DNA of 64,000 bases from Streptomyces gilvus (GTDB lineage: Bacteria; Actinomycetota; Actinomycetes; Streptomycetales; Streptomycetaceae): contig NZ_JAKWBE010000002.1 of the NCBI RefSeq assembly GCF_022513565.1, positions 186,001 to 250,000 on the forward strand, in the 5' to 3' direction. Positions 16,683 through 27,345 of the stretch are shown piece by piece. Numbering within the stretch: position 1 is the first letter of the stretch; each line of letters starts with the position of its first letter. Position numbers and translations under genes: made by a program. The notes under the pieces are model-generated. The model ran no database searches and was not told the origin of the DNA. It worked only from the letters and a program-made list of their open reading frames with translations.

Positions 16683-17792
16683 GTGGAAAGAACGATCGTG
16701 CCGTGGCCGCGCCGGGCCCGGGCCCGGGGAAGCTGGCTGCGGGGAGCCCCGCCGCCCTGGTGGGTGAAGGCGCTGCCGGTCGCCCTCATCGCGGGCGTGT
16801 GCGTGGCGACGCTGGTGAGCCCGAACCGGCTCGACATCGGTTTCCTGCTGGGCGCGATCCCGCCGCTGGCCGTCCTGTCGTACGGTCCCTGGGCCACCGC
16901 GCTCCTGGGCGCCGGTGTGGTCGTCGTGCTCAACGTCCCCGCCTTCCAGCTCAACCGCCCCGGCAACACGGACCTGTTGACCATCGCCTTCGTGGCGGTG
17001 CTGAGCGTGTTCGTGTCCTATGTGCGCAGTCACCGCGACGCCCAGCTGGACCTGGAACGGACCGTGGCCGAGGCCGCGCAGCGGGCGGTCGTGCCGCCGC
17101 TTCCCGAACGGGTCGGCCCCGTCCGCTGCGTGGGCCTGTACCGGGCCGCGCAGCGCGGGACGCTGGTGGGCGGCGACTTCTTCGACGTGCGTGAGGGGCC
17201 GTACGGGGTCCGGGCCGTGCTGGGCGACGTCCAGGGGCACGGGCTGTCGGCGGTCGCCACGGTCGCCTCGCTGCTGGGCGCCTTCCGGGAGGCGGTGCTG
17301 GACCAGCCGGACCTGGAGTCGGTCGCCGCCCGGCTGGACCGCAGGCTCGCGGTGGACTCGGCGTCCTCCCGCTACGCGGAGCTGTTCGCGACGGCCGTCC
17401 TGGCGGAGTTCTCGCCCGACGGCCGGTCCGTGCGCCTGGTCTCCTGCGGGCATCCCGCGCCGCTGCTGCTGCGCGGCGGTCACGTCAGCGAGGTCGAGCT
17501 GACCGCGTGGACGCCGCTCGGGCTCGGTCTGGCCGACACCGGTCCGTCCGCCGGGCCGGCGCTGCGGCTGGAGCCGGGCCAGACCCTCTTCCTGGCCTCG
17601 GACGGGGTGAGCGAGGCCCGTGACACCTCGGGCGCCTTCTACCCGCTGACCGACCGCCTCGCCGCCCTCGCCGACGGCGACCCGGCCCTGCTCGCCGACC
17701 GGGTCTGGGGGGACCTCGTACGGTACTGCCCCGACGTCGTCGACGACGTGACGATGCTCGTGCTCACGTCCGCGTCACCCGACGCTCGCTGA
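16683..17792 (+). CDS. Membrane SpoIIE-family PP2C phosphatase
   Basis: The 369-aa protein has an N-terminal basic stretch. Membrane helices follow (about residues 30-48, 53-66, 72-90 and 97-112), then a single cytoplasmic PP2C domain (about 130-365). Motifs [26 protein letters not shown] and DDVTMLVL are present, so it should be active. There is no separate PAS or GAF sensor, so any signal would act through the membrane part. The start is GTG 16683. Its last 29 bp overlap the convergent MMPL transporter gene. Confidence 0.88.
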   Translation: MERTIVPWPRRARARGSWLRGAPPPWWVKALPVALIAGVCVATLVSPNRLDIGFLLGAIPPLAVLSYGPWATALLGAGVVVVLNVPAFQLNRPGNTDLLTIAFVAVLSVFVSYVRSHRDAQLDLERTVAEAAQRAVVPPLPERVGPVRCVGLYRAAQRGTLVGGDFFDVREGPYGVRAVLGDVQGHGLSAVATVASLLGAFREAVLDQPDLESVAARLDRRLAVDSASSRYAELFATAVLAEFSPDGRSVRLVSCGHPAPLLLRGGHVSEVELTAWTPLGLGLADTGPSAGPALRLEPGQTLFLASDGVSEARDTSGAFYPLTDRLAALADGDPALLADRVWGDLVRYCPDVVDDVTMLVLTSASPDAR

Positions 17793-20019
17793 CGTCCTGC
17801 TGGACGCTCTCCTCGTGGTCTCCCTCGGCGTCGATGTGCGGCAGCACGCGGTCCAGCCAGTGCGGTGTCCACCAGGCGCGCGGGCCCAGCAGCGTCATCA
17901 CGGCGGGCACCATGAGCAGCCGTACCACCGACGCGTCGATCAACACGCTCACCGCGAGGCCGAGTCCGAGCATCTTGACGACGATGTTGTCGCTGACGAT
18001 GAAGGCCGCGAACACGCTCACCATGATCAGCGCGGCGCAGGTGATGACCCGTGCGGTGATCTCCAGGGCGTGCGCGACCGAGGCCTTGGCGTCCCCGGTG
18101 CGCAGCCAGGCCTCGTGGACGCGGGAGAGCAGGAAGATCTCGTAGTCCATGCTGAGGCCGAAGATGATGGCGAACATCATCATCGGCACATAGCTCTCGA
18201 TGGGCACCTTGCCGTGCACGCCGAGCGCGGGCCCGCCCCAGCCCCACTGGAAGACGGCGACCACCACGCCGTACGAGGCCCCGATTGACAGGACGTTGAG
18301 GACGGCCGCCTTGACCGCGACGAGCAGGCCGCGGAAGACGGCGAGGATGATCAGGAAGGCGAGGCCGACCACCACGCCGATGATCAGGGGCAGCCGGCTG
18401 GCGACGATGTCACGGAAGTCCACCTGGGCCGCGGTGGTGCCGGTGACGTATCCCTTGGCGCTCGTACCGGAGACGGCGTCCGGGAGCGTGTGGTGGACCA
18501 GCCGGTTGTTCAGGTCGGTGGTGTTGGCGTTCTGCGGGGAGTCCTTCGAGTAGACCGTGCCGATCAGGACGTCGCCGTCCTGGGTGGGTTTCAGCGGGGT
18601 GACGGTGGCGGCGCCCGCGACCCCGTTGAGGGCCTTCTGGGCCTGTGAGGACAGGGAGGAGCGCTGGGAGGAGGGGACGGTGGTCTGGTCGATGACGACG
18701 GTCAGGGGGCCGTTGGAGCCGGGTCCGAAGGCGTCGGTCATCAGGTCGTAGGCGCGGCGGTCGGTGAAGGAGGTGGGGTCGGCGCCGTCGCCGATGTGGC
18801 CGAGCTGGATGGTGAACACCGGGATGGCGAGGACGACGACGGTCAGGACTCCGGCCGCGAGGAACTGCCAGGGCCGGTGCTCCACGCGCTGGGCGTAGCG
18901 GTGCCAGGTGCCCTGCGGCTCGGCCCCCGGCTCCGCGTCGGTCTCGGCGACGGGACGGCGCACGTGGTAGCGGTCGATGCGTCTGCCGGCGAGCCCCAGC
19001 AGTGCCGGTACGAGGGTGAGCGCGCCGATGACCGCCGAGACGACCGTGATCGCGGCGGCGAGACCGAGCTTGCCGATGAAGCTCACGCCCGAGGCGTAGA
19101 GCCCGGTCAGGGCGATGATCACGGTGCAGCCGGAGACGAGGACGGCCCGGCCGCTGGTGGCGGTGGCGTGACCGGCCGAGTGCACCGGATCGGCGCCGTT
19201 CATGAGGTTTTGGCGGTGCCGGGTGATCTGGAACAGGGCGTAGTCGATGCCGACGCCGAGGCCGATCATCGTGGCGAGGGTCGGGGAGACGGTGGCGAAG
19301 GTGAAGGCGGCGGCGAACAGTCCGAGGATCGCCAGTCCGCCGACCGCGCTGACCAGCGCGGTCAGCAGCGGCATGCCGGCGGCGATGATGCTGCCGAAGC
19401 CGATCAGCAGGACGACGATGGCGACGCCGAAGCCGATCAGTTCGCTGACCCGGTCGTCGGCGGCGGGCCGGGCGAGTTCGCCGAGCGGTCCGCCGTACTC
19501 GACCTGGGCGCCGGCCGACCGCAGCGGCTGGACCGCCGTGTCGACGCCGTGCAGATAGCCGTCGCCCAGGGTGGAGGGCTGGACGTCGAAGCGGACCGTG
19601 ATGTAGGCCGTCTTCCCGTCGGAGGACAGCGGGCCGACCTTCGAGGCCTGGACGGACAGCGGGTTCTGAGCGGACAGGACGTGCGGGAGCTTCTGCAGGT
19701 CGCCGACGGTGGTGGACATCTGGGAGCTGAGCGAGGTCAGCGACTTCTGGCCGTCGTGCATGACGATCTGGCTGCTGTAGCCGCCGGCCGCCGGGTCGTG
19801 CTTCTTCAGCACGTCCAGGCCCTCCTGGGACTGCGTTCCGGGCAGGGAGAAGTTGTCGGAGTAGTCGCCGCCGAAGGAGCGGTTGAGGACCTGCAGCGCC
19901 ACGATGGCGACCAGCCAGGCGACGATGACGATCACGAAGTGGTGGGCGCACCATTGTCCGAGGCGTCGCAGAAGACCTCCGCGGCTGGTGCTTCTCCCCC
20001 CTGCGCTGGTGCGTGACAT
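17764..20019 (-). CDS. MMPL-family RND transporter
   Basis: The 751-aa proton-driven exporter has the MmpL layout: an N-terminal helix, a periplasmic loop (about 60-190), a block of five to six helices, a second large loop after the central cytoplasmic linker and a second helix block. Typical motifs are [20 protein letters not shown] in the first block and [20 protein letters not shown] in the second. Such proteins export lipids, siderophores or antibiotics; the cargo here is unknown. The start ATG at 20019 is 167 bp from a divergent small gene. The 3' end overlaps the SpoIIE gene by 29 bp. Confidence 0.93.
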   Translation of the reverse strand: MSRTSAGGRSTSRGGLLRRLGQWCAHHFVIVIVAWLVAIVALQVLNRSFGGDYSDNFSLPGTQSQEGLDVLKKHDPAAGGYSSQIVMHDGQKSLTSLSSQMSTTVGDLQKLPHVLSAQNPLSVQASKVGPLSSDGKTAYITVRFDVQPSTLGDGYLHGVDTAVQPLRSAGAQVEYGGPLGELARPAADDRVSELIGFGVAIVVLLIGFGSIIAAGMPLLTALVSAVGGLAILGLFAAAFTFATVSPTLATMIGLGVGIDYALFQITRHRQNLMNGADPVHSAGHATATSGRAVLVSGCTVIIALTGLYASGVSFIGKLGLAAAITVVSAVIGALTLVPALLGLAGRRIDRYHVRRPVAETDAEPGAEPQGTWHRYAQRVEHRPWQFLAAGVLTVVVLAIPVFTIQLGHIGDGADPTSFTDRRAYDLMTDAFGPGSNGPLTVVIDQTTVPSSQRSSLSSQAQKALNGVAGAATVTPLKPTQDGDVLIGTVYSKDSPQNANTTDLNNRLVHHTLPDAVSGTSAKGYVTGTTAAQVDFRDIVASRLPLIIGVVVGLAFLIILAVFRGLLVAVKAAVLNVLSIGASYGVVVAVFQWGWGGPALGVHGKVPIESYVPMMMFAIIFGLSMDYEIFLLSRVHEAWLRTGDAKASVAHALEITARVITCAALIMVSVFAAFIVSDNIVVKMLGLGLAVSVLIDASVVRLLMVPAVMTLLGPRAWWTPHWLDRVLPHIDAEGDHEESVQQDVSERRVTRT

Positions 20020-20186
20020 GGCGCTTTACCTCTCCCGCGGCAGGGTCACTCGTGGTCCCCATTAGACGCCCGCTGGATCACCTCGGCATCTCCGCGGAAG
20101 GCGGCCGGTTCCCACCCCCTCCGGGTGCGGTGCGGGCCCGGGCGTTGAATGGTGTTTACAGAAGCGTTCCGGACCGAGGAGCACTG

Positions 20187-20393
20187 ATGGAGATGTCACA
20201 GCCCGACGCGTCCGGGCCGTCCGAGGACCGCTGCACCCCGGACGCCCTGCTCCACACCAGCACCGGCACCGAGGTGTCCCCGGAGGATCTCGTCCTTGCC
20301 ACGGGCAGGGACATCACCCCGCGCAGCCTGGAATGGGCCAGGCGCAAGCTGGAGACGGAGGGCCCCGCCGCCCTGGAGAAGCTGCTGCCCTAA
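20187..20393 (+). CDS. Small conserved protein, function unknown
   Basis: A 68-aa acidic protein starting at ATG 20187 behind GAGGAG. The C-terminal part TPRSLEWARRKLETEGPAAL is helical and well formed; the N-terminus is polar and probably disordered. The stop codon overlaps the stop of the convergent sulfite-oxidase-like gene by 3 bp. I do not recognise a domain. Confidence 0.65.
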   Translation: MEMSQPDASGPSEDRCTPDALLHTSTGTEVSPEDLVLATGRDITPRSLEWARRKLETEGPAALEKLLP

Positions 20394-21520
20394 TCGCCGC
20401 CGTCCGCTTCGAGGCACAGCACCGGTACCCGCTGGATCAGGTTGACGGCGAAGCCGCCGCGGTTCCAGGGCTGTGTCAGGGGCTGGGTGCGGCCTTCTGA
20501 GTCGGAGGCCCGGGCCGTCAGTTCGTGCTCGCCGGGCGTGGCCGTCCAGTCGTGGTGCCAGCGGCGCCACGCCCAGTGGTGGCCGCCGTCGGGCTCCAGT
20601 TCGGCCTCGTGCCAGGTGTGCCCGGCGTCGGCGCTGACCTCGACGCGCGTGACGGGCGCCCGTCCCGACCAGGCGCGCCCCTCCAGCCGCACCGGTCCGG
20701 GCCGTACCACCCGGGCCCGTGACATGAAGTCCGGGAAGCCGGGCGGCAGGAGCAGGGCGCGTGGTTCGATCCGGGTGACGGGCTCGCCCTCCTCGCCGGA
20801 CTCCTGCCGCAGCCGGTAGGCGACGCTCTGCTGGAATCCGGTGAACGGCTCGTCCAGGACGTCGACTTGGCGCAGCCACTTCACCTGGGCCATGCCGTAC
20901 CAGCCCGGCACGACCAGCCGCAGCGGATGCCCGTGCTGCGGCGGCAGCGGGGCCCCGTTCATCGCGTACGCCAGCAGCACCTCGGGCTCGGTGCCGGTGG
21001 CCACGTCCATGGAGAGGGAGCGCTGGTAGTCCTGTTCGACTCCGCGTTCCACCCCGTGGTCGGCGCCGGTGAAGACCACGTCGACGGCGTCGGCCTCGGC
21101 ACCGGCCTCGGCGAGCACCAGGCGCAGCGGCACGCCGGTCCACTCGGCGGTGCCGACCGCCTCGACGAGCCAGGGCTGGCTGACCGGGCGGGGCGTGAGC
21201 AGGGCCCGCCCGTTGCCCGCGCACTCCAGCGTCACCCGCGTGGTGACCTGCGGGAACGCCCGCAGATCGGCCAGGCTCAGCTGCAGCTCGCGGCGGACGC
21301 GGCCTGCGACGGTCAGCTGCCAGGGCGTGCCGTCGGGGACGTACGGAATGTCGTAGTGCGTCAGTACGTAGTGCAGGCCGGGCGGGGTGACGTCGTAGCG
21401 CAACGCCTCCAGCGGGAGACCGTGGTTGCGGGTGGCCAGCGCGAGTTCGTCGCGGCCGATGCCCTCGTCGGGGGCGGCCAGCCGGGCGGGAGTGCTGGTG
21501 TCGGCGAGTCGATGGCCCAT
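20390..21520 (-). CDS. Sulfite-oxidase-like molybdopterin oxidoreductase
   Basis: The 376-aa protein has the sulfite oxidase fold: a molybdopterin domain (about 30-230) and a C-terminal dimerisation domain (about 245-370). The candidate Mo-ligating Cys is in [14 protein letters not shown]. Cofactor-contacting stretches include [20 protein letters not shown]. There is no signal peptide and no haem domain, so it is probably cytoplasmic and uses an unknown acceptor. The start is ATG 21520. The start region faces the transhydrogenase gene across 153 bp. Confidence 0.88.
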   Translation of the reverse strand: MGHRLADTSTPARLAAPDEGIGRDELALATRNHGLPLEALRYDVTPPGLHYVLTHYDIPYVPDGTPWQLTVAGRVRRELQLSLADLRAFPQVTTRVTLECAGNGRALLTPRPVSQPWLVEAVGTAEWTGVPLRLVLAEAGAEADAVDVVFTGADHGVERGVEQDYQRSLSMDVATGTEPEVLLAYAMNGAPLPPQHGHPLRLVVPGWYGMAQVKWLRQVDVLDEPFTGFQQSVAYRLRQESGEEGEPVTRIEPRALLLPPGFPDFMSRARVVRPGPVRLEGRAWSGRAPVTRVEVSADAGHTWHEAELEPDGGHHWAWRRWHHDWTATPGEHELTARASDSEGRTQPLTQPWNRGGFAVNLIQRVPVLCLEADGGD

Positions 21521-21673
21521 GGGCGCATTATCACGCCGGGCGGCCGATCGGGCACCTGGTTCACGAGGGCGGGCAACCGGGCGCCGGTCGAGGGGAGTTC
21601 GATTCGATCAACGGGCGGCTCGTTGTCCGTTCGCCCTTTCGAAGAGGGCCTGCGTGCTGACAGACTTCCGAGG

Positions 21674-23077
21674 GTGCCCGACTTCGACATGCTCGTCATC
21701 GGATCCGGCCCGGGCGGCCAGAAGGCCGCCATCGCAGCGGCCAAGCTCGGCCGCCGGGTCGCCGTCGTCGACCGCCCCGACATGGTCGGCGGGGTCTCCA
21801 TCCACACCGGGACCATTCCCTCCAAGACCCTGCGCGAGGCGGTGCTGTACCTGACCGGCCTCACCCAGCGGGATCTGTACGGCCAGAGCTACCGGCTGAA
21901 GGAGGACATCACCGTCGCCGACCTGACCGCGCGCACCCAGCACGTGGTCAACCGCGAGGTCGACGTCATCCGCAGCCAGCTCTCCCGCAACCAGGTCGCC
22001 CTCCACGCCGGCACCGGCCGCTTCGTCGACCCGCACACCGTCGCGCTGCGCGAGGTCACCGGCAACGAACGGCTGCTGAGCGCGGAGAACATCGTCATCG
22101 CCACCGGCACCCGGCCGGCCCGACCGGACAGCGTCGAGTTCGACGGCCGTACGATCATGGACTCGGACAACGTCCTCGCACTGGAACGCGTCCCGCGCTC
22201 CATGGTCATCGTCGGCGCCGGCGTCATCGGCATGGAGTACGCCTCCATGTTCGCCGCGCTCGGGAGCAAGGTGACGGTCGTGGAGAAGCGGCCCGGGATG
22301 CTCGACTTCTGCGACGTCGAGATCATCGAGTCGCTCAAGTACCACCTGCGGGACCTCGCGGTGACCTTCCGCTTCGGGGAGACGGTCGCCGCCGTCGAGC
22401 GCCATGCGCGCGGCACGCTGACCATTCTGGAGAGCGGCAAGAAGATCCCCGCCGACGCCGTGATGTACTCGGCCGGCCGGCAGGGCCTGACCGACGAACT
22501 CGACCTCGCCAAGGCCGGGTTGACGGCCGACCGGCGCGGCCGGATCACCGTCGACGAGCACTACCGCACCGAGGTGCCGCACATCTACGCCGTCGGCGAC
22601 GTCATCGGCTTCCCGGCGCTGGCGGCGACCTCGATGGAACAGGGCCGCTCGGCGGCCTACCACGCCTTCGGCGAGCCGGTCGGGCAGATGTCCCACCTGC
22701 AGCCCATCGGCATCTACACGATCCCCGAGATCAGCTTCGTCGGCCGCACCGAGGACCAGCTCACCGAGGACAGCGTGCCGTTCGAGGTCGGCATCTCCCG
22801 CTACCGCGAACTGGCCCGCGGCCAGATCGTCGGCGACTCGCACGGCATGCTGAAACTGCTGGTCTCACCCCAGGACCGCACGCTGCTGGGCGTGCACTGC
22901 TTCGGCAGCGGTGCCACCGAGCTGATCCACATCGGGCAGACCGTGATGGGCTGCGGCGGCACCGTCGACTACCTGGTCGACGCCGTGTTCAACTACCCGA
23001 CCCTGGCGGAGTCCTACAAGGTCGCCGCCCTCGACGCCACCAACAAGCTGCGGCAGATCGACCACATCGGCGACTGA
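21674..23077 (+). CDS. sthA: Si-specific soluble NAD(P)+ transhydrogenase
   Basis: A 467-aa FAD protein of the pyridine nucleotide-disulfide oxidoreductase fold, predicted to exchange hydride between NADPH and NAD+. The FAD motif [20 protein letters not shown] is at residues 5-24. The usual redox CxxxxC is replaced by [18 protein letters not shown], as in soluble transhydrogenases rather than lipoamide dehydrogenases. The NAD motif is [16 protein letters not shown] and the second FAD motif [13 protein letters not shown] 21674 is the only start close to the conserved N-terminus. Confidence 0.9.
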   Translation: MPDFDMLVIGSGPGGQKAAIAAAKLGRRVAVVDRPDMVGGVSIHTGTIPSKTLREAVLYLTGLTQRDLYGQSYRLKEDITVADLTARTQHVVNREVDVIRSQLSRNQVALHAGTGRFVDPHTVALREVTGNERLLSAENIVIATGTRPARPDSVEFDGRTIMDSDNVLALERVPRSMVIVGAGVIGMEYASMFAALGSKVTVVEKRPGMLDFCDVEIIESLKYHLRDLAVTFRFGETVAAVERHARGTLTILESGKKIPADAVMYSAGRQGLTDELDLAKAGLTADRRGRITVDEHYRTEVPHIYAVGDVIGFPALAATSMEQGRSAAYHAFGEPVGQMSHLQPIGIYTIPEISFVGRTEDQLTEDSVPFEVGISRYRELARGQIVGDSHGMLKLLVSPQDRTLLGVHCFGSGATELIHIGQTVMGCGGTVDYLVDAVFNYPTLAESYKVAALDATNKLRQIDHIGD

Positions 23078-23079
23078 CG

Positions 23080-23553
23080 TCACAGGTCGGGCAGTTCCCT
23101 GTCCTCGACGACATGGACGGCGGCCTCCTCGGCGCCGGCCGCCCCGCCGTCGATGCCCACGTCCGAGGCGACCTCCTCCTTCGTGGTGTCGGCGTGGGCG
23201 CCCTCGTCCGGGGCGACCAGGCGTCCGGCGCGGTCCGCACCGGCCTCGGGGTCGACGGGTTCGCCCTCGCCCCCGGGCAGGTCGCCGACCTCGTCGCCCG
23301 GGCGCGCGGTCACGTCGGGGACCTCCTCGGCGAGCCGCTCGTCGAGGCTCTCGCCGTCGTGCTGTTCGGCGGCCGTGGTGCCGTGCCGGGTGACGCCGAG
23401 GGGCTTCTCGGGCGGCGAGTAGCCCTCGTCGAGGGTGTCGTCGTAGTCGCGCTCGTCGACGGCGTCCTGCAGGTCCAGCGGCGCCGCGTCCTCCTGCTCC
23501 TCGTTGCTCCCGGTGGGCTGGTAGACGTCGTCGGCCATCGGGTCGGTGCCCAT
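23080..23553 (-). CDS. DUF5709 protein
   Basis: A 157-aa, very acidic, probably disordered protein. The pattern DDVYQPTGSNEEQED, DLQDAVDERDYDDTLDEGYS and PPEKPLGVTRHG matches DUF5709, a family common in actinomycetes with no known function. ATG 23553 is followed at residue 6 by a second Met; a GGAGG lies upstream of 23553. It converges on sthA with a 2-bp gap. Confidence 0.85.
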   Translation of the reverse strand: MGTDPMADDVYQPTGSNEEQEDAAPLDLQDAVDERDYDDTLDEGYSPPEKPLGVTRHGTTAAEQHDGESLDERLAEEVPDVTARPGDEVGDLPGGEGEPVDPEAGADRAGRLVAPDEGAHADTTKEEVASDVGIDGGAAGAEEAAVHVVEDRELPDL

Positions 23554-23883
23554 GGATACCTCCTGGCGCCCTGCGGCGGTTCATCGTCCGTACGGTGTCC
23601 CGATCCGCGTTTCCCGTTGCGCGCCGTCCAACCTCATCGGTCCCGGGCGGCCCAGGAGGTTACCCCCAGGTCAATATTGAAACGTCAACGAGTGCGGCTA
23701 TCATCACTCGCACACACGCTGTCACCGCCCGGCGACGCATCGACCGGGCGGATACCTCCACCCTTCGCCCATCTCCGGCCCGAGGCCAACCCTCTTCGGC
23801 CGGCGGTGAGTTCGCCACACCCCACCCCTACGTCGTCGGGGCCAGGTCGTCCTCGCGTCGTGCATGACGGAAAGCAGCGCATC
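23554..23883. other. 330-bp region upstream of APC permease
   Basis: No gene was found. An AT-richer pocket at 23671-23710 contains the promoter-like hexamers described separately. The rest is a long GC-rich leader before the permease. Confidence 0.5.
23677..23704 (+). promoter_or_regulatory. Candidate sigma-70-type promoter for APC permease
   Basis: TTGAAA (23677-23682) and TATCAT (23699-23704) are separated by 16 bp. They sit in the only AT-rich stretch of the region, about 180 bp before the permease start. Confidence 0.35.
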
Positions 23884-25356
23884 ATGAGCAACATCAGGGG
23901 CAGAGGCCTGCAGGCCAATGCCCTCGGTACCTTCGACACGGTCGTGATGGCCGTCGCGGGCAGCGCCCCGGCCTACTCGATCGCCGCCACCACCGCGGTG
24001 CTCGTCGGCGCCGTGGGGCTGGCCAGCCCCGCCGCGCTGCTGTACTGCGCGATACCCATGCTGGGCATCGCCCTGGCGTTCAGCTATCTCAGCCGCATCG
24101 ACGTCAACGCGGGCGCCAGCTACTCCTGGGTGGGCCGCACGCTGCATCCCTTTCTCGGCTTCATCAGCGGCTGGGCGCTGGTGATCTCGGCGACCATCTT
24201 CATGGTGGCGGGCTCGCTGCCGGCCGGCTCCATGACGCTGTCGCTGTTCGACCCGGACCTGGCCGGCAACACCGCGCTGTCGACGGTGGTCGGGGCGGCC
24301 TGGTTCATCGTGATGCTGCTCGTGGTGCTGGGCGGCGCCCGTCTCACCGTCCGCGCCCAGCTGGTCATGTCCGGCATCGAACTCGCCATCCTGGCGCTGT
24401 TCGCCGTCCTCGCCCTGTTCCACACCGGCAACGCCCGCTCCTTCGAGTGGTCCTGGCTGGGCTTCTCCCACTTCGACGGCGTCTCGGGCTTCGCCTCGGG
24501 CGCCCTGGTCGCCGCCTTCTACTACTGGGGCTGGGACGTCACCAGCAACCTCAGCGAGGAGACCCGCAACAGCCGTCGTACGACCGGACTGGCCGGCCTG
24601 ATCGGCGTGGGCATCGTCTTCCTGCTGTTCGAGGTGTTCACCATCGCGGTGAACGTCATCCTCACCTCGAAGCAGATCGACGCCAACGACGCCAACGTGC
24701 TGGGCGTGCTCGGCGAGGAGATCTGGCCGGGCCTGGGCGGAAAGCTGCTGATCGTGGCGGTGATGCTGTCGACCATCGCCACCCTGGAGACCACCCTCAT
24801 CCAGGTCACGCGCTCCCTGTTCGCGATGGGCCGCGACCGTACGATGCCCCCCGCGCTCGGCCGGGTGCACCGCACCTGGAACACGCCCCACGTGGCGATC
24901 GTCGTGGTCGGCGGAGTGGCGCTGGCGATGTTCATCGCCTCCAACGCCCTCGGCTCGGTGGGCGACATCCTCGCCGACGCGATCTCGGCGATCGGCCTGC
25001 AGATCGCCGTCTACTACGGCCTCGCGGGCCTCGCGGTCGTCGTCGCCTACCGCAAGATGCTGACGAAGTCCGTGGGCAACTTCCTCCTCGGCGGCCTGTG
25101 GCCGCTGTTCGGCGCCCTGTTCATGTTCTGGATCTTCGTCGAGTCGCTGGGCGAACTGGACACAGCGGCCATCGCGATCGGCATCGGCGGGCTCGCCGTC
25201 GGCCTCGTCCCGATGCTCTGGTACTGGAGACAGGGCAGCGAGTACTACCGCCCCGCCCGGCTGGACGCCACCCGCACCGTGGAGGCGGAGTACGTCTCGG
25301 ACCCGTACGCCGCCGCGGATTCCCGGGCGCACGAAGGTCTCTCCACCGACTTCTGA
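23884..25356 (+). CDS. APC-family amino acid/polyamine permease
   Basis: A 490-aa cytoplasmic membrane protein with about twelve helices from residue 12 to 460. The family-typical first helix region is GLQANALGTFDTVVMAVAGS then APAYSIAATTAVLV, and the helix 6-7 region contains YWGWDVTSNLSEETRNSRRT. It probably imports an amino acid or amine; the substrate is not evident. ATG 23884 follows GGAAAG. The next gene begins 11 bp after its stop, so the two are an operon. Confidence 0.92.
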   Translation: MSNIRGRGLQANALGTFDTVVMAVAGSAPAYSIAATTAVLVGAVGLASPAALLYCAIPMLGIALAFSYLSRIDVNAGASYSWVGRTLHPFLGFISGWALVISATIFMVAGSLPAGSMTLSLFDPDLAGNTALSTVVGAAWFIVMLLVVLGGARLTVRAQLVMSGIELAILALFAVLALFHTGNARSFEWSWLGFSHFDGVSGFASGALVAAFYYWGWDVTSNLSEETRNSRRTTGLAGLIGVGIVFLLFEVFTIAVNVILTSKQIDANDANVLGVLGEEIWPGLGGKLLIVAVMLSTIATLETTLIQVTRSLFAMGRDRTMPPALGRVHRTWNTPHVAIVVVGGVALAMFIASNALGSVGDILADAISAIGLQIAVYYGLAGLAVVVAYRKMLTKSVGNFLLGGLWPLFGALFMFWIFVESLGELDTAAIAIGIGGLAVGLVPMLWYWRQGSEYYRPARLDATRTVEAEYVSDPYAAADSRAHEGLSTDF

Positions 25357-25367
25357 GGGAGACCCCG

Positions 25368-26327
25368 ATGGCGCGCGACCGTTTCGCCCCCGACTTCGAC
25401 CCCGACTGCGGGGACGCCGTCCTGACCAACGCCACCCACGACATCGTCATCGGTCGCTGGCAGGGCCTGCGGGACCTGCTGCGGGCCACCGGCGCGGACT
25501 GGCTCGCCCGCGGCCACCGCATCCGGCTGCTCGCCCAGGCCTGCGCGAGCACCTCGACGGCGGAGTCGTGGCTGGCCGCCGAGCCGTACAGCGCCGACGC
25601 GCTGGTGCTGCGGGCGGCCACGGAGACGGCCCGGGCGTTCAACCTGGCGATCGCCGCGGGCCGGGGCGCGGCGATCGACCAGCACCGCATCGACACCGCG
25701 GTGACGGCGTGTCTGCAGGCGGCGGAGGCGTACGTGGACGATCCGACACCGTGGATCTCGCTGATCTCCGTGGCCCGGCTCTACCCGTCGGGGGTGCGCC
25801 GGCAGGAACTGGCGCGCTGGTGGGACGAGTTGCACCGGCGCGACCCGTACAGCGTGGAGGGCCATCTGCAGGTCCTGCACTACTACTCGGCGCGCTGGCA
25901 CGGCTCGCACGGCCTGATGTACGACTTCGCCCGCGACGCGGCCGGCGTGGCGCCCCAGGGCTCGCCACTGCCGGTGCTGGTGCAGTACGCGCGGGTGGAG
26001 GAGTACCGCTACGCCATCGACGCGAGCCACGCCGGCCAGAGCGCCGTGGGGCTGGGGCAGCACTGGAGCCACGACGGCGCCGTCAGCGACGTGCGCCGGA
26101 CCTGGCAGCGCTGGATCATCGGCCGGACGGACAGCGGAGTCGCCCCCGGTGAGGTGCGTGACTTCAACTACCTGGCGCACGCGGCCTGTTACGCGGGCGA
26201 CAAGGAGGTCGCCGGTGCCGTGCTGCGGATGCTGGGGCCCCTGGCCACCCGGACTCCCTGGTCCTACACCGGCGATCCGGAGCAGCAGTTCGTCAAGTGG
26301 CGCAAGGAGATGCGGGTACGCGGCTGA
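25368..26327 (+). CDS. Uncharacterised protein, co-transcribed with APC permease
   Basis: A 319-aa soluble, helix-rich protein starting at ATG 25368, with GAGGGAG overlapping the permease stop. Helical repeats (AQACASTSTAESWLAAEPYS, ATETARAFNLAIAAGRGAAI, RIDTAVTACLQAAEAYVDDP) look like TPR/SEL1-type solenoid units. Later conserved-looking segments are HLQVLHYYSARWHGSHGLMY and DFNYLAHAACYAGDKEVAG. No catalytic motif was found. Tight coupling suggests a role linked to the transported compound or to permease regulation. Confidence 0.75.
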   Translation: MARDRFAPDFDPDCGDAVLTNATHDIVIGRWQGLRDLLRATGADWLARGHRIRLLAQACASTSTAESWLAAEPYSADALVLRAATETARAFNLAIAAGRGAAIDQHRIDTAVTACLQAAEAYVDDPTPWISLISVARLYPSGVRRQELARWWDELHRRDPYSVEGHLQVLHYYSARWHGSHGLMYDFARDAAGVAPQGSPLPVLVQYARVEEYRYAIDASHAGQSAVGLGQHWSHDGAVSDVRRTWQRWIIGRTDSGVAPGEVRDFNYLAHAACYAGDKEVAGAVLRMLGPLATRTPWSYTGDPEQQFVKWRKEMRVRG

Positions 26328-26388
26328 GGGCGGGCGGGACCACTCGGCGGGCTGTTTCGCCGGCCGGGCCGGGCCCGCCGCCCAACGG

Positions 26389-26411
26389 CCTGACGGGACA
26401 GGGCCGTCAGG
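26389..26411. terminator. Hairpin between convergent genes
   Basis: CCTGACGG and CCGTCAGG are perfect 8-bp arms around a 7-nt loop. The hairpin overlaps the stop of the proteasome-like gene and can serve both converging transcripts. Confidence 0.45.
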
Positions 26412-27261
26412 GCGTGGCGTTCGGTCCGTCCGGGCGGCTGCGGCGCTGCTCGACCATCTCGCGGCTGAGCTGCTCCGTCTCCTGTTGCGGCAACCGCTCG
26501 AAGCCCTCCTCCGTGATCACGGAGACGATGGGGAAGATCCGCCGGTTGACGTCCGGACCGCCGGTCGCGGAGTCGTCGTCGGCCGCGTCGTACAGCGCCT
26601 GGAGCGCCGCCAGGGCCGACTCGCGCCGGTCCATGCCCGGCCGGAACAGCTTCTTCAACGCGCCCCGGGCGTAGGGGGAGCCGGAGCCGTCGGCGTGGAA
26701 GTGCTGCTTCTCGTACAGACCGCCGGCCACGTCGAAGCTGAAGATACGGCCCCTGCGGCCCTCGGGCGCCGCCGGGTCGTAGCCCGCGAGGAGCGGTACG
26801 ACGGCCAGGCCCTGCATGGCCTGGCCCAGGTTCTGGCGGATCATCCCGGCCAGCCGGTTCGCCTTGGCGCCGAGGGTCATGGGGATGCCCTCGACCTTCT
26901 CGAAGTGGGCCAGCTCGACCTGGTACAGCTTCACCATGTCGAGGGCGAGACCGACCGACCCCGCGAAGGCGACCGCGGTGTGTTCGTCCGCGGGGTGCAC
27001 CTTCTCCAGGTCGCGCTGCGCGATCAGGTTGCCCATGGTCGCCCGCCGGTCACCGGCGATCAACACGCCGTCGCGGTAGGTCAGCGCGAGGACGGTGGTG
27101 CCGTGCGGGAACCGGTCGGGCGCGGCGCGGACGCCGTCCGGGAAGGGGCGGCGGGTGGGCAGCAGCTCGGGGCGGTGGGCGGCCAGGAACTCGGTGAAGG
27201 ACGCGCTGCCGGGGGTGAAGAACTCCTCCCCCAGCCGGCCTTCGCTGTCACTCGCCGCCAT
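26407..27261 (-). CDS. prcB: Stand-alone proteasome beta-subunit paralogue
   Basis: A 284-aa Ntn-hydrolase. A propeptide of about 53 residues ends at FPHG, and the mature chain would begin TTVLALTYRDGVLIAGDRRA, keeping the nucleophilic Thr, the Asp in the DGVL turn and an Arg in GDRRAT. Later motifs are AVAFAGSVGLALDMVKLYQV and YDPAAPEGRRGRIFSFDVAG. ATG 27261 follows GGAGGGG. In actinobacteria prcB normally sits next to prcA, pup and dop; here it is alone, so it is probably a second copy. Whether it assembles with the main PrcA is unknown. Confidence 0.85.
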   Translation of the reverse strand: MAASDSEGRLGEEFFTPGSASFTEFLAAHRPELLPTRRPFPDGVRAAPDRFPHGTTVLALTYRDGVLIAGDRRATMGNLIAQRDLEKVHPADEHTAVAFAGSVGLALDMVKLYQVELAHFEKVEGIPMTLGAKANRLAGMIRQNLGQAMQGLAVVPLLAGYDPAAPEGRRGRIFSFDVAGGLYEKQHFHADGSGSPYARGALKKLFRPGMDRRESALAALQALYDAADDDSATGGPDVNRRIFPIVSVITEEGFERLPQQETEQLSREMVEQRRSRPDGPNATP

Positions 27262-27345
27262 GCCCGTCCCCCTCCGGTCGTCCCGCGCCGACACACCACT
27301 CCTACCAGAAGCGGCCCACCGGGAAACGCCACAAGCCGCCGAAGG

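Noticed and set aside
14769..17483. 904-codon open frame on the minus strand
   Set aside because: It crosses the aldo/keto reductase, Gfo/Idh/MocA and SpoIIE genes in the wrong frame or strand; composition is non-protein-like.
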